A stretch of 64,000 nt of DNA from assembly GCF_907165205.1 (NCBI RefSeq), contig NC_058195.1, forward strand, positions 24,572,936 to 24,636,935, read 5' to 3'. Under the pieces are notes generated by a model. The model was not told the origin of the DNA, did no database searches, and saw only the letters and a program-made list of their open reading frames with translations. Of this stretch, positions 39,980 to 50,120 are shown piece after piece (within the stretch, counting starts at the first letter, position 1; each line of letters begins with the position of its first letter). The position numbers were made by a program, and so were the translations under genes. The stretch is from Coccinella septempunctata (Eukaryota > Arthropoda > Insecta > Coleoptera > Coccinellidae).

Positions 39980-40834
39980 ATGGAAGGATTTAGAATTCCT
40001 CCCACGATGGACTTCAACGGGAACACGTGCCATAACTGGTCTATATGGGAACAAAAATTTGATATCTATATGCTGGCTGCTGTAGATACCACCGATATAA
40101 AGGAACAAAAGAAAGTGGCTATCTTTCTAAATCTGATTGGTGAGCAAGGCGTTGAAATATTTAACACTTTGAATCTGAAATTGGAATCATCGACCTTAAA
40201 AGACGTTAAGGCGGCATTCCAGAAATACTGCGATCCGAAGAAGAATATTATTTTCGATCGATACAAATTTCTCTCCTGCAATCAAAAAGAAGGCCAAAGT
40301 ATTTCGAACTATATTACCGAAATCAAAACTTTAGTCAAAGTTTGTGAATACCAGGACGAAGATGAAATGATTAGGGACAAGATAATCTTGGGAATAAAGG
40401 AAAACAACCTACGTGAGAAGTTGCTCCAGTATGAAAACCTTTCATTAAAGAAAACTGAGGAAATTTGCAACGTCACAGAAGTTAGCCGGAAACAGGCAGA
40501 GGCGATGATCAAGGAAGAGAAGACTCCGGAGGTAGACACGATAAATAGGAAACCGAGAAATAAGATAAGTGAATTTTCTAACGTAAACAGTAATAACCTA
40601 AAAATTTGTAACAAATGTGGTTTAAAGCACTCTAAGTTCAAATGTCCAGCATTTGGAAAAATCTGTGCATATTGTAAAAAACCAAATCACTTTGCATCTT
40701 GTTGCTTTTCAAAAAGAACTCATAAAAATGTGAAGAATAAATTCGAAGTTGAGACTACATCATTGCATGAAGATGATGTTAATGATGATTTCTCTATTGA
40801 TAGCTTGGAAAGTAATCAGTTAAATTCTGGTTAA
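39980..40834 (+). CDS. Gag protein of the Gypsy-type element
   Basis: 284 residues from the ATG at 39980 (MEGFRIPPTMDFNGN), 60 bp after the 5' LTR. Structural protein of the retrotransposon particle. The first 190 residues form the capsid-like helical domain (NWSIWEQKFDIYML, FDRYKFLSCNQKEGQSISNY). Two zinc knuckles follow near the C-terminus: CNKCGLKHSKFKC and CAYCKKPNHFASC. It ends in an acidic tail and a single TAA at 40832-40834. The downstream pol frame is in exactly the same phase, so one stop codon separates gag and pol. Frame open, probably functional as a protein. Confidence 0.88.
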   Translation: MEGFRIPPTMDFNGNTCHNWSIWEQKFDIYMLAAVDTTDIKEQKKVAIFLNLIGEQGVEIFNTLNLKLESSTLKDVKAAFQKYCDPKKNIIFDRYKFLSCNQKEGQSISNYITEIKTLVKVCEYQDEDEMIRDKIILGIKENNLREKLLQYENLSLKKTEEICNVTEVSRKQAEAMIKEEKTPEVDTINRKPRNKISEFSNVNSNNLKICNKCGLKHSKFKCPAFGKICAYCKKPNHFASCCFSKRTHKNVKNKFEVETTSLHEDDVNDDFSIDSLESNQLNSG

Positions 40835-40846
40835 AGTAAGAATGCA

Positions 40847-43274
40847 TTGTTTGAAAATGTTAAGATAAATAATAATGATGTTTTGTTTAAATTAGATTCT
40901 GGTGCTGAATGCAACATCATCCCAACTAAGGTTTACTTCCACTTAGGTTCAGTAGAAGAATTATCGAGTGCAAGGGTAACACTGATGGCCTTTGGCAGAA
41001 AAATGGTCAAGGTAAGAGGATCTGTGAGGTTAGACTGTCTTATAAGAGATAAATATCATAAAATACTGTTTTATGTGGTGGATGATGCGGACAAACCAAT
41101 ATTAGGATTACAAAGCTGTTTAGATTTCAATTTGATCAAATATGTTCATTCGATTGAAAAGTTGAAATTCAAGGATAAAACTGAAGTAGTCAACTCTTAT
41201 ATAGATGTTTTCAATAATTTAGGTAAATTTCCTGGTAAACCATGCCACTTAAAGCTTAAGGAAAATGTAATTCCTGTTGTTCACTGTGCTCGAAGAATTC
41301 CAAAGAAACTGTTAGCTAAGCTCAAGAAAACTTTAATTAAAATGGAGGAAAATGGTGTCATTTGTAAAGAAACAGAACCTACAGATTGGGTCAATAACAT
41401 TGTCATTACAGAAAAAAAAGATAAGAGGTTGCGAATTTGTCTAGATCCTAGAGATTTGAATAATAATATTAAGAGGGAACATTATCAAATTCCCTCTCCT
41501 GATGAAATCCTGACAAATTTATCTGGAAAAAAATATTTTTCGCTTTTAGATCTGAGGGATTCTTTCTATCAAATTCCTTTGGATGAAGAATCTTCTAAAT
41601 TGTGCACCTTTTCGACACCTTTTGGTAGATACAGATTCCTTCGGCTTCCGTTTGGAATAAATACGTCGGCAGAAATCTTTCAAAGAAAGAATTCAGAAAT
41701 ATTTGGCGAAATTTTGAGTGATGATGGAATTTACATTGATGATTTGATTATTTCTGGTAGAACTGAAGAGGAGCATGACAATAAATTAAAGTTAGTCCTG
41801 AAAGTTGCTAAGAAGAATGGTATATCATTCAATTTAGAAAAATTTCAGTTTAAGAAATCGGAAATTAAAATTCTAGGTTTCATTGTTTCTGAAGAAGGTA
41901 TTGCGATAGATCCTGCGAGAACTGAAGCTATTATTGATATGAAGCTTCCTAAAAATAGAAAGGAATTATTAAGATTCCTCGGTATTGTTAAATATTTAAG
42001 CAAGTTTTTCCCAAATTTATCAGCTTCAACTGCTCCGCTCAGAAAATTGACTCGTGATAACATAATTTTTGATTGGCTACCCATCCATACAGAAACTATT
42101 AATAAAATTAAGAATCTTCTCGTTCAAGCTCCAATTTTGAATCATTTTAATAATAGTAAACCTATTGTTTTGCAATGTGATGCATCTTTAGAGGGTTTTG
42201 GTTGCTGTCTTATGCAAGATGGCAAACCTATAGCATTTGCTTCTCGTACTCTATCAGATGCAGAAAAAGATACGCTAACATTGAAAGAGAATTAGCTTCT
42301 ATTGTATTCGGTGTTGAGAAGTTTGATTATTATGTGTATGGTAGGAAAGTAACAGTACATACTGATCAGAAGCGTCTTGTAAACATTTTCAAGAAGGATA
42401 TCAAGACTACAAAGATTGTTATATAGGTTGATGCGGTATGAATTAGTAGTTAAATACTTGCCTGGGCGAGAAATGTACATAGCTGATGCCTTGTCTCGTG
42501 CTAGTATTAATGTTCAAGACTTTAGTGAATCTGAGATAATTTTTGTTCATAGTTTAACTAAGTATATGCCAATTTCTGATTCTAAAATGAAAGAGCTGAA
42601 AACTGCTACTGATGCTGACAAAACATTACATGAGTTAAAAGTATTTCTTAGAAAAGGTTGGAGAAATTTCAGATCAATTCCTGAATATATAGAACCTTAT
42701 CACAATATAAGAGATTATTTATTTAACTGAATGTGATGGCTTGATATTTTATGGTGATAGACTCATAATTCCAAAATCCAAACAGTCAGAAATGTTGATA
42801 AAAATTCATGAGGGACATTTAGGCATTAACAAATGCAAATCTCGGGCTCGTGTGTGTCTTTTTTGGCCTGGAATGTCTAAAGATATTTGTAAGTTTATTG
42901 GTAGATGCGATATTTGTAATCAAGTCAGTAGAAATCAAACTAAGCAGCCCCTGCTTCACCATGACCTACCTAGTAAACCATGGGAAAAATTGGGGATGGA
43001 TATTTTTGAATTCAAAGGTAACTTATTTCTAGTTGTAGTGGACTACTACTCAAAATGGATTGATTTTCGTCAAATAAAAAATAAAGCTATTAATGATGTC
43101 ATAAAGTATCTAATGGAACTTTTTTCCATGTTTGGTTTTCCTGATACTATCATATCTGATAATAATCCATTTAATTCGTTTATGTTCAAAACTTTCACTG
43201 AGGAACACAACATAAAATTAATTCACTCCAGTCCGAATTTTCCTAGGAGTAACGGCATGGCCGAAAAGGCTGTA
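40847..43274 (+). pseudogene. Pol of the Gypsy-type element: protease, RT, RNase H, integrase (N-terminal part)
   Basis: Protease has FKLDSGAECNIIP. The reverse transcriptase has YFSLLDLRDSFYQIPL, FLRLPFGI and the catalytic YIDDLIISG. RNase H starts VLQCDASLEGFGCC. A shift near 42275 (A-run) moves the frame to 42202-42426 (IERELASIVFG), a second near 42420 to 42416-42730 (YELVVKYLPGREMYIADALS), and a third break near 42730 leads to 42741-43412. That last piece has the integrase zinc domain (HEGHLGINK, CDICNQ) and core with Asp (VVVDYYSKW), Asp (IISDNNPF) and Glu (SNGMAEKAV). The frame then leaves the element at 43275. The remaining integrase is at 57393-57893. Confidence 0.88.
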
Positions 43275-43292
43275 AATAATAATAATAATAAT
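43275..43292. repeat. (AAT)n, left remnant of a LINE tail
   Basis: Six AAT units directly after the integrase codons GCTGTA. A similar (AAT)n lies at 53437-53455 at the other side of the R4-like fragment. I read the two as one LINE tail split by the R4-like insertion. Confidence 0.75.
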
Positions 43293-43618
43293 TTCATGCG
43301 ACACATGAAACTATCCAGCACATCACCGGGGGATGTCAGAAGTTCGCGGGCACGGAGTACAAAAATAGACATGATGCTGTTGCCAAGATTCTTCACCAAG
43401 AATTGGCACTAAAACACCAACTTCTAAGTTCGAAAAAGGTTCCTTATTACAATTACCATCCAAATGCTGTGCTGGAAAACAAACATCACAAGCTCTACTG
43501 GGATCGCACTGTCTCACAGACCACAATAGACCAGACCTCATATTGCTCAATAAGGATGAGGACACAGCACTATTCATCGATGTGGCGATTCCAAATAATA
43601 ACAATCTTCGTGATCGTA
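43293..43618 (+). pseudogene. R4/Dong-like LINE 3' region, left part
   Basis: 5'-truncated fragment encoding the C-terminal nuclease region: HDAVAKILHQELALK, then VPYYNYHPNAVLENKHHKLYWDRT, the DQTS/RPD-like block and DVAIPNNNNL, with small deletions and shifts. It stops at AATCTT (43613-43618). The same protein resumes at 52981 with a repeated AATCTT, so the intervening 9.4 kb was inserted with a 6-bp or longer target duplication. Confidence 0.75.
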
Positions 43619-44408
43619 TTTCTGAACGTTCTGCTTCTGTTGATACGTGTGTACGAGTAGCTCGTAAGAATCGACTTTTTCTGTGTGAATAACCGATTAT
43701 TTTCTGTCAGATTTGCAGTGAATGGGTTGGCCTGTCCAAGGTAGGAAAACCGTAGCATTTTTTCCCGTCAAAACTCCCTTGTTTCGGTGTTTTCCTTATT
43801 GTTTTCTTTTTTCTTCTTCCTGTGATTCTTGCTCTGTTTACGTTGGTACGCGCGGCGATTGCGTCGAATTCCCCACCCTTACCCCTTGTTCGCTGGTTCT
43901 CCCACCGCTTTCGAGTCTCTCGGCGTTTTCCTTCCTCAGTACTCAGTACATGATATAACCGACATTCCGAGTCATTCGCTTGACAGGAGAAGACGTGCTA
44001 CAGTGCTCCTAGTGCTATAAAAGAGAAAGCGGACGAGAAAGTCGAAGTGTCACAGTGCCGTAAAAGAGAAAGCGGAGGTGAAAGTGCCCACTAACCAAGC
44101 TACGGAATATTTGATTCCGTCTGTGAAGTTGTGTAGGTTCTATATTTGTTATCGGAATTTAAATTCGTTAAAATTTTCAAAGTTGGTGTTCATCCTAAGT
44201 GTCCAGAGAATTTTTTTTATTTTCTCGTTGGTACTGCAGAAAACATCAGGTGAGCTTATTTTTCGTATCTCTTTTCTGATTTTTATCATAGCGTATAAAA
44301 CATTCGGCTTTATACCATAGTTTTATATTAGACTATTTTAGTGAAGATTTCTGAATATTTTATTATTTTCAAATTATTTGATATTTTGAGATTTTTGATT
44401 ATAAAACC

Positions 44409-45710
44409 ATGTCGGAAACCTCAGATAATGAGGGCTCCTACATGGAAGCGACCGATGCTGAAGAGTTCAGCGAAGGCGAACACGAGGAGCTTGTAAAGCT
44501 CAGAGAAGAAAATGGGCAGTTGAAAGCTCAAATAGTCAAACTGACTGAAACTGTGTCACAGTTGGTCGGTGAGATGCGCCTCTTGAGGGAGGAAATGACC
44601 CGCAATAATATGACGAAATCTCCCACTTACGCCGCAATCACAAAGCCGGTAGCGGGTTCCAAAAATAATTCCCTTAATGGAATTGTTTCACAACCCGAAA
44701 CAAGGAAAAATGATTCAACGCAGGTCGCGAAGGCCCCAAACGCGCCCCCAACTAAACGCGCGCGAAAAGAAAGCTCCTCTTCTGATGAGGAGAATGTCAA
44801 GAAGGCAACGGAAGTGCCTAAAAGAGATAAAATTCCACCCATCACGATGATGGGCACCTCAGATTGGGTAGAGATATCTAGAGCTCTCTACACAAAAAGG
44901 ATAAATTACAACCGTGCAACTACAGTTAAAGACGGTATAAAAATCATCGCGTCAACCGTAGATGATTTTAGAAAAATCACTACATTCTTCGAGCAGCATG
45001 GTAAAGAATTTTTTACCTACCAAATGGAGGAGGAGAAGAAGATATATGCCGTTATTAGGCATTTACCAATCGACGCTGATCTTGCGTTGATTAAGGACGA
45101 CCTGATATTCCAGGGAATAACAGACGCTGAGGTGTCCAGAATGACATCGAACAAGACAAAGAAACAAATACCTCTCTACCTGGTTAAAACCCAGAAAAAG
45201 GAAATATTCGAAGTGAAGCGACTCTACAACCTCTGTATTGTGGTTGAGCATAAAAAGAGGCCTGAAAGTCCAAGCCAGTGCTTTACGTGCCAAAGGTACG
45301 GGCATGCATAAAACAAATGCTCCTTCCCGTGGAGATGCGTGAAGTGCTCAGGAAGCCACAGCAGCAATGACTGCACACTCACCAGAAAAAGTGAAGAGAG
45401 AAATGCCACATGCGTCTTATGTGGAGAAGAGGGCCATCCAGCTAGCTACAAAGGATGTAGCGAGTTCAAGTTGGTGACCAGAAAGAAAAATTCCCGAAAA
45501 TCAGTTGAACAGAAAAAGAAGGTAACAAAAACAACAACTTCTGAACAAAAAATTCAGGAAGTAGCGAAGATCCAACCTACAGAGCAGGAAAAGAAGAGGG
45601 AGACTCCAAAACCCGTCCAGAAAAAAGAAGGACAGAAAAAGCTTACAATGAAACAAGCTGTGAACAGTCAACAGGAGAAAAAAAAGATATCTGAATCCGC
45701 CGATGATTAA
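44409..45710 (+). pseudogene. J2 ORF1: gag-like RNA-binding protein with one nonsense codon
   Basis: Nucleic-acid chaperone of a Jockey-type LINE. Starts MSETSDNEGSYMEATDAEE. Residues 25-65 form a leucine-zipper-like coiled coil (LVKLREENGQLKAQIVKL). A Ser/Arg-rich linker and an RRM-like domain follow (ITMMGTSDWVEISRAL to LYNLCIVVEHKKRPES). Then come three CCHC-type knuckles, CFTCQRYGHA*NKC, CVKCSGSHSSNDC and CVLCGEEGHPASYKGC, and a Lys-rich tail. The first knuckle contains a TAA (45309-45311) where copy J1 has a glutamine codon. A single C-to-T change explains it, so I call it a nonsense mutation, not recoding. Confidence 0.88.
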
Positions 45711-45805
45711 GATATCTTCACGGAAAAAATTTTCAACAAGATAATGTTGAAAATTGAGAGGGAAATGGAGAAAAAACTCCAAGCATTATTCAGTAAACTG
45801 AATTA

Positions 45806-48526
45806 ATGGACCTTACGGATATTAGGAAGAAATCCCTCAAGATAATCTCGTGGAACATAAACGGGATCAACACTCGGAAAGCCGAGATAGAACAAATAAT
45901 ATCAGAAAGACAACCTGATAATATAGCCCTACAGAAAACAAGAATAAACCGGAACAGAAGACTGAATTTCATGAATTATGAAACATATAGATGTGACAGA
46001 ATTACAAACACCGGAGGAGGAGTAGCAATATTGGTGAGAACAGATCTGAAACACTACTTTAAAAGTAGATCCGACGAAACACAAGGAAAAACAGAAAAAG
46101 TGACGATTGTTGCCGAATTAAATCGGCAAAGAGTCGAAATAACCTCGTCGTATAAGCCACCACAAAACAATCTATTGGAAGAAGAGATAAACAACATGTT
46201 GGAAGGATCAAACCCGAAAATCTCCATCGGAGATTTCAACTGTAAATCCCCATTATGGAATAGCATAACAGAGAATAGAAATGGCAAAAAACTCAAGGAT
46301 TTCGCCGAAAAACAAAATGCCATAGTTATTGGACCAGAGCTACCGACATATCTTGCTTTTGGAAGAGGAATACCAGATGTAATAGATATCGCGATATTGA
46401 AAAATATAACTCAAGAATTCTCGATTGAAACTTTGGAAGATGGAACCTCAAACCACAATCCCCTGGAATTGACAATTGGAGAAGAACCAAGAGAAAAACT
46501 GCTGGAAATGAGAGAATATACCAATTGGACTAAATACAGCCATTTAATACAATCGGAAATAACAGAAATTCCAACAATAAACACTCCAGACGATCTGGAA
46601 TGTGCGGTTGATAAACTGGAAGAGATTATATTGAAAGCTTACGAAAAAAGCACGAGAAGAGTGAAGAGACCAGCTCCAAGTCATCCGCATGGCGATACGC
46701 CTAAAGAAGTAAAAGATCTTATACAAGAAAATCGAAGACTCAGAAGAATATATAGGATGAACAAAAATGATCTAAATAGAAGGAACCTCAACCGACATAG
46801 CCAAGTTCTGAAAAATGCCCTGAAAGATCTAAGAACAAGCAGATGGAACAAAAGGGTTCAAGAACTGAATACAATCGATCATTCTGCATGGAGAATGCAA
46901 AAAAGCCTACGAGGAGAAAAGACTAAAATTCCACCCCTACACGGAGAAAGGAGAATGGCTTATACCAATACTGATAAGGCAGATGCATTGGCGGACTCGA
47001 TCGAACGAGAATCGAGAATAAATTACAGGATAGACGACGATAATGAAGATTTGGAAGAACTGGTTGAAGAAAATGATGAAGAAATGGATGAATTACCAGC
47101 GACTGCTGAAATAGACAAGCCAACATCGCCAAATGAAATCAGGGAAATAATTAGAAGTTTGAAGAAGAGGAAAGCTCCCGGAAGCGATAAAATAACGAAT
47201 GTTATGTTAAAGAAATTACCTAGAAAAGGTATAGCCGCTCTAACTAATATCGCGAATGGAATTTTGAGGACAGAACACTACCCAGAAAAATGGAAAACAG
47301 CAGAAGTCATAGTATTCAATAAACCATTCAAAGAGAAGAAGTTTCCACAAAACTACAGACCGATAAGTCTACTGTCGGCTTTAGGAAAAGTAGTAGAAAG
47401 AATTATCGCCACAAGGCTAAATGAGGAAACCGAAAATCTGAAACTAATTCCACCAGAACAGTTCGGATTCAGAAGAGAGCATTCAACAGAACAACAATTA
47501 TTAAGGCTCACAGAGTACATAACAGAGGGATTCCAAAATAAACAAGCTACAGGTCTTGTTTTACTAGACGTCGCCAGAGCATTCGACAGAGTATGGCATG
47601 AAGGATTAATATATAAGATGAGATGTGCTGGATATTCGATCAAAATATGCAAGTTGATACGGAATTATCTCAAAAATAGAAGATTTTACGTGAAAGTGGG
47701 AGGAGAATGCTCCTCAACAAGAGATATAGAGGCTGGAGTACCCCAAGGATCAGTACTTGGGCCACTTCTGTACAACATATACATCCACGATATTCCGAAA
47801 AATCCAAGAACCATGCTAACGTTATATGCTGACGACACAGGCATAGCAACTCGACACCGAAATCCTGAAATAATAGAACGAGTTCTACAAGAGTCGATTG
47901 ACGAAACAAATGACTGGTGCATAAAGTGGAAAATCAAGCTCAATGGACAAAAGAGCCAAGCAATATTACTACAGAAGAGAAGACTGCGACCCACAACGAA
48001 ACTGGATGTTGACGGCGAAGAAATCGACTGGAAAAATGAAGCCAAATATTTAGGAATAACACTTGACAAAGGACTTACTTGGAAAAGTCATATCAAACAA
48101 GCAATCGACAAAACGAAAGCAGCGATGAATAGACTGTATCCTCTGATAGGAAGAAGAAGCCACATGTCGAAAGAGACAAAATTGAAGATAATCAAAGCCG
48201 TTGCTAGGCCTCAACTGACTTATGGATCAGTTGCCTGGGGTTTCGCGGCAAAGAGCCATATCAAAAGAATTCAGGCCACTGAAAACAAGCTGCTACGATG
48301 TGCAATAGATGCACCTTGGTTTGTCAGGAATAGACAGATTTATAAGGACCTGAAATGGGAAACCATAACGGAATTCATGAACAGAAAAGCAGAGAAATTA
48401 TTCGAAACAGCGAAAAACCATCCGAATCAAGAACTCAGGAGACTAGTGGACTACGACCCAGAGGAAGACAAAAGGAGAATGCGAATTTACCGAAGGAGAC
48501 CAAGAGATCAATTAAAAAGAGATTAA
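45806..48526 (+). CDS. J2 ORF2: apurinic endonuclease-reverse transcriptase, intact (906 aa)
   Basis: The enzyme nicks DNA and copies LINE RNA at the nick. The N-terminal endonuclease-exonuclease-phosphatase domain has IISWNINGINTRKAEIE, SIGDFNCKSPLWN and DGTSNHNPLELTI. The reverse transcriptase (about residues 440-700) has KAPGSDKITNVMLKKL, FNKPFKEKKFPQNYRPISLLS, FGFRREHSTEQQL, VLLDVARAFDRVWHEGL (first Asp), GVPQGSVLGPLLYNIYI and LTLYADDTGIA. The thumb follows with YLGITLDKGLTWKSHI. The start is the ATG at 45806, 95 bp after ORF1. No stop or frameshift is seen over 906 codons. Jockey clade by overall order; the subfamily is not assigned. Confidence 0.93.
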   Translation: MDLTDIRKKSLKIISWNINGINTRKAEIEQIISERQPDNIALQKTRINRNRRLNFMNYETYRCDRITNTGGGVAILVRTDLKHYFKSRSDETQGKTEKVTIVAELNRQRVEITSSYKPPQNNLLEEEINNMLEGSNPKISIGDFNCKSPLWNSITENRNGKKLKDFAEKQNAIVIGPELPTYLAFGRGIPDVIDIAILKNITQEFSIETLEDGTSNHNPLELTIGEEPREKLLEMREYTNWTKYSHLIQSEITEIPTINTPDDLECAVDKLEEIILKAYEKSTRRVKRPAPSHPHGDTPKEVKDLIQENRRLRRIYRMNKNDLNRRNLNRHSQVLKNALKDLRTSRWNKRVQELNTIDHSAWRMQKSLRGEKTKIPPLHGERRMAYTNTDKADALADSIERESRINYRIDDDNEDLEELVEENDEEMDELPATAEIDKPTSPNEIREIIRSLKKRKAPGSDKITNVMLKKLPRKGIAALTNIANGILRTEHYPEKWKTAEVIVFNKPFKEKKFPQNYRPISLLSALGKVVERIIATRLNEETENLKLIPPEQFGFRREHSTEQQLLRLTEYITEGFQNKQATGLVLLDVARAFDRVWHEGLIYKMRCAGYSIKICKLIRNYLKNRRFYVKVGGECSSTRDIEAGVPQGSVLGPLLYNIYIHDIPKNPRTMLTLYADDTGIATRHRNPEIIERVLQESIDETNDWCIKWKIKLNGQKSQAILLQKRRLRPTTKLDVDGEEIDWKNEAKYLGITLDKGLTWKSHIKQAIDKTKAAMNRLYPLIGRRSHMSKETKLKIIKAVARPQLTYGSVAWGFAAKSHIKRIQATENKLLRCAIDAPWFVRNRQIYKDLKWETITEFMNRKAEKLFETAKNHPNQELRRLVDYDPEEDKRRMRIYRRRPRDQLKRD

Positions 48527-48983
48527 AATAACAACTTATTGAAAAATTCAATAAAGTGTTAATCCAATAGAGGATAAACACATAAATCCCAGCACGATAG
48601 TGTGCGAGAAGAAAACCGACCAAGAGATGAACGGTTTATAGGCAAATGCCCGGAACCAAAATTCAAGAAGCAGTAGGGTTTTTAGTGGGTCTCGAGCTCA
48701 GGAGAGTGAGAAACCCCACACTGTTCCCCCTCAGGAGATGAGGATGGTTCGTCTGTCTTGCAGATTTTCCCCCTGCTACACCAAAAAAAAAAAAAAAGGA
48801 GATCAGATATTTAATTCTTTCAATCCATAAAACTACCTGATCCTACAACATTTTGTTTACCTTCCCCTTTCCGTGGCCTTCCTAATCTGTTATAAGTCTC
48901 TCTTATCGGCCCAGGAGACTGAAATTTGTGATTATCCCCATCCACTTCCTTTGTTTCGTTTTAAATTATAAATAGGGGTTAAG

Positions 48984-50120
48984 ATGAGTAAGTGTCACGT
49001 TTGCTCTAAACAGACAACTTCTTCTAAGTCTGCTAGTTGTTTCAAATGTAAGAGCGCTTTCCATATTAGTTGCCTCAACTTACAACCCAGCGAGATAAAT
49101 TCGGTGGGTGATGGTTGGCTTTGTAACTATTGCCGGAGGGAGGGCCGCTCGCTTCGTAGTGGATCGGTTTTCTCTGGTACATCAACCCCAAGGGTCGGAT
49201 CGCAGACGTCATTTTCACCCGGCGACGACCAGTTCGCCTTACTTATGGCGAAACTAAGTGAGATAGCAAATGATATATCCTCAATCAAGGCTACTCAATT
49301 GGTTCTTCAAACCAACCTGTCGGAGTGCAAGACCATTTTAGAGAGACACTCGTCGGACATTGAGCGTCATGAGGGCATTCTCGATAGACATGCTCAATCA
49401 ATCAACAAACATGACTCTGAAATCGAAACCTGCACTTCGGAGATAAGTCACTTAACCGAAATACACAGAGACCTCAAGCTTGCTGTAGATTCCGCTTGTT
49501 CCAAAATATCCGAGATAACATCTTCCAAGTCTGCCTCATTTGCTGAGGGTCCAGTTGCCCCAGCTGTTTATCCTGCAGAAATGCTCGAACGTCTGCGTAG
49601 ATCACACAACATCTTGGTTCGTGGCATTCCTGAGGCAAGCGCTGATGGGGACGAAAATATTGTTTCCCAGGTTCTTGATTATTTGAGTCCTAACGCTAAT
49701 TCCCAACGCATCTCTATGTCTAGAATTGGTAAATCTGTTAATAATCGACCGAGAATCATTAAAGTGTCTTTCAACAATCCGCTCGTTGTATCAAAGATAC
49801 TCAAGAATAGGAGAGCTGTGGCGGGTGTGCCCGAGTGGCAAAAATTCAACATCACTGATGACAAGTCACCAATGCAGATCAGGGAGCTTGATGATCTGCG
49901 TATCGAACTGAAACGCAGAATTAAAGAGGGAAAGTCTAACATAGACATTAAGTACGTCTCTGGTAAACCCACAATTACCAAAATATCTAGTAGTGCGAGT
50001 TCGAAAAACTGGAAAACCTTCACGAGTGGACAATTTCTTATACCAACGCTCAATCTTTGTTGTCCAAGTTTCATGAGCTGCTGGCTTTTGTCAGCATTAA
50101 TCATCCCACCTTCATCCTGA
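48984..50120 (+). CDS. LINE ORF1 with PHD-type zinc finger (378 aa)
   Basis: ORF1 of CR1-like LINEs often starts with a PHD finger. Here MSKCHVCSKQTTSSKSASC, FKCKSAFHISCLNL and DGWLCNYCRR give the C4-H-C3 pattern. After a Ser-rich linker come long heptad repeats (about residues 90-170, with repeated ILDRHAQSINKHDSEIE-like units). Then an RRM-like domain (LRRSHNILVRGIPEASADGD to KFNITDDKSPMQI). The frame is intact. Its end overlaps ORF2: the conserved start of the endonuclease (YTNAQSLLSKFHEL) is read in another frame from about 50037, so ORF2 begins inside ORF1. Confidence 0.8.
   Translation: MSKCHVCSKQTTSSKSASCFKCKSAFHISCLNLQPSEINSVGDGWLCNYCRREGRSLRSGSVFSGTSTPRVGSQTSFSPGDDQFALLMAKLSEIANDISSIKATQLVLQTNLSECKTILERHSSDIERHEGILDRHAQSINKHDSEIETCTSEISHLTEIHRDLKLAVDSACSKISEITSSKSASFAEGPVAPAVYPAEMLERLRRSHNILVRGIPEASADGDENIVSQVLDYLSPNANSQRISMSRIGKSVNNRPRIIKVSFNNPLVVSKILKNRRAVAGVPEWQKFNITDDKSPMQIRELDDLRIELKRRIKEGKSNIDIKYVSGKPTITKISSSASSKNWKTFTSGQFLIPTLNLCCPSFMSCWLLSALIIPPSS

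Larger units (their letters stand above)
43700..48799 (+). mobile_element. Jockey-like LINE, copy J2, near full length
   Basis: About 700 bp of 5' untranslated region (with repeated AAAAGAGAAAGCGGA words at about 44018 and 44063), ORF1 at 44409-45710, ORF2 at 45806-48526, a 260-bp 3' untranslated region and poly(A) at 48781-48797. The 5' boundary between 43619 and about 43720 is not certain. Copy J1 (18285-26900) is its decayed relative. Confidence 0.88.

Noticed and set aside
43275..43292. (AAT)n and (TA)n runs considered as CRISPR-like or satellite arrays.
   Set aside because: They are simple microsatellites or LINE tails without spacer-repeat structure.
45309..45311. Possible programmed stop-codon readthrough in Jockey ORF1 (in-frame TAA inside a zinc knuckle).
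   Set aside because: The sister copy at 25803-26841 has a glutamine codon at this position; a single C-to-T mutation explains the stop.
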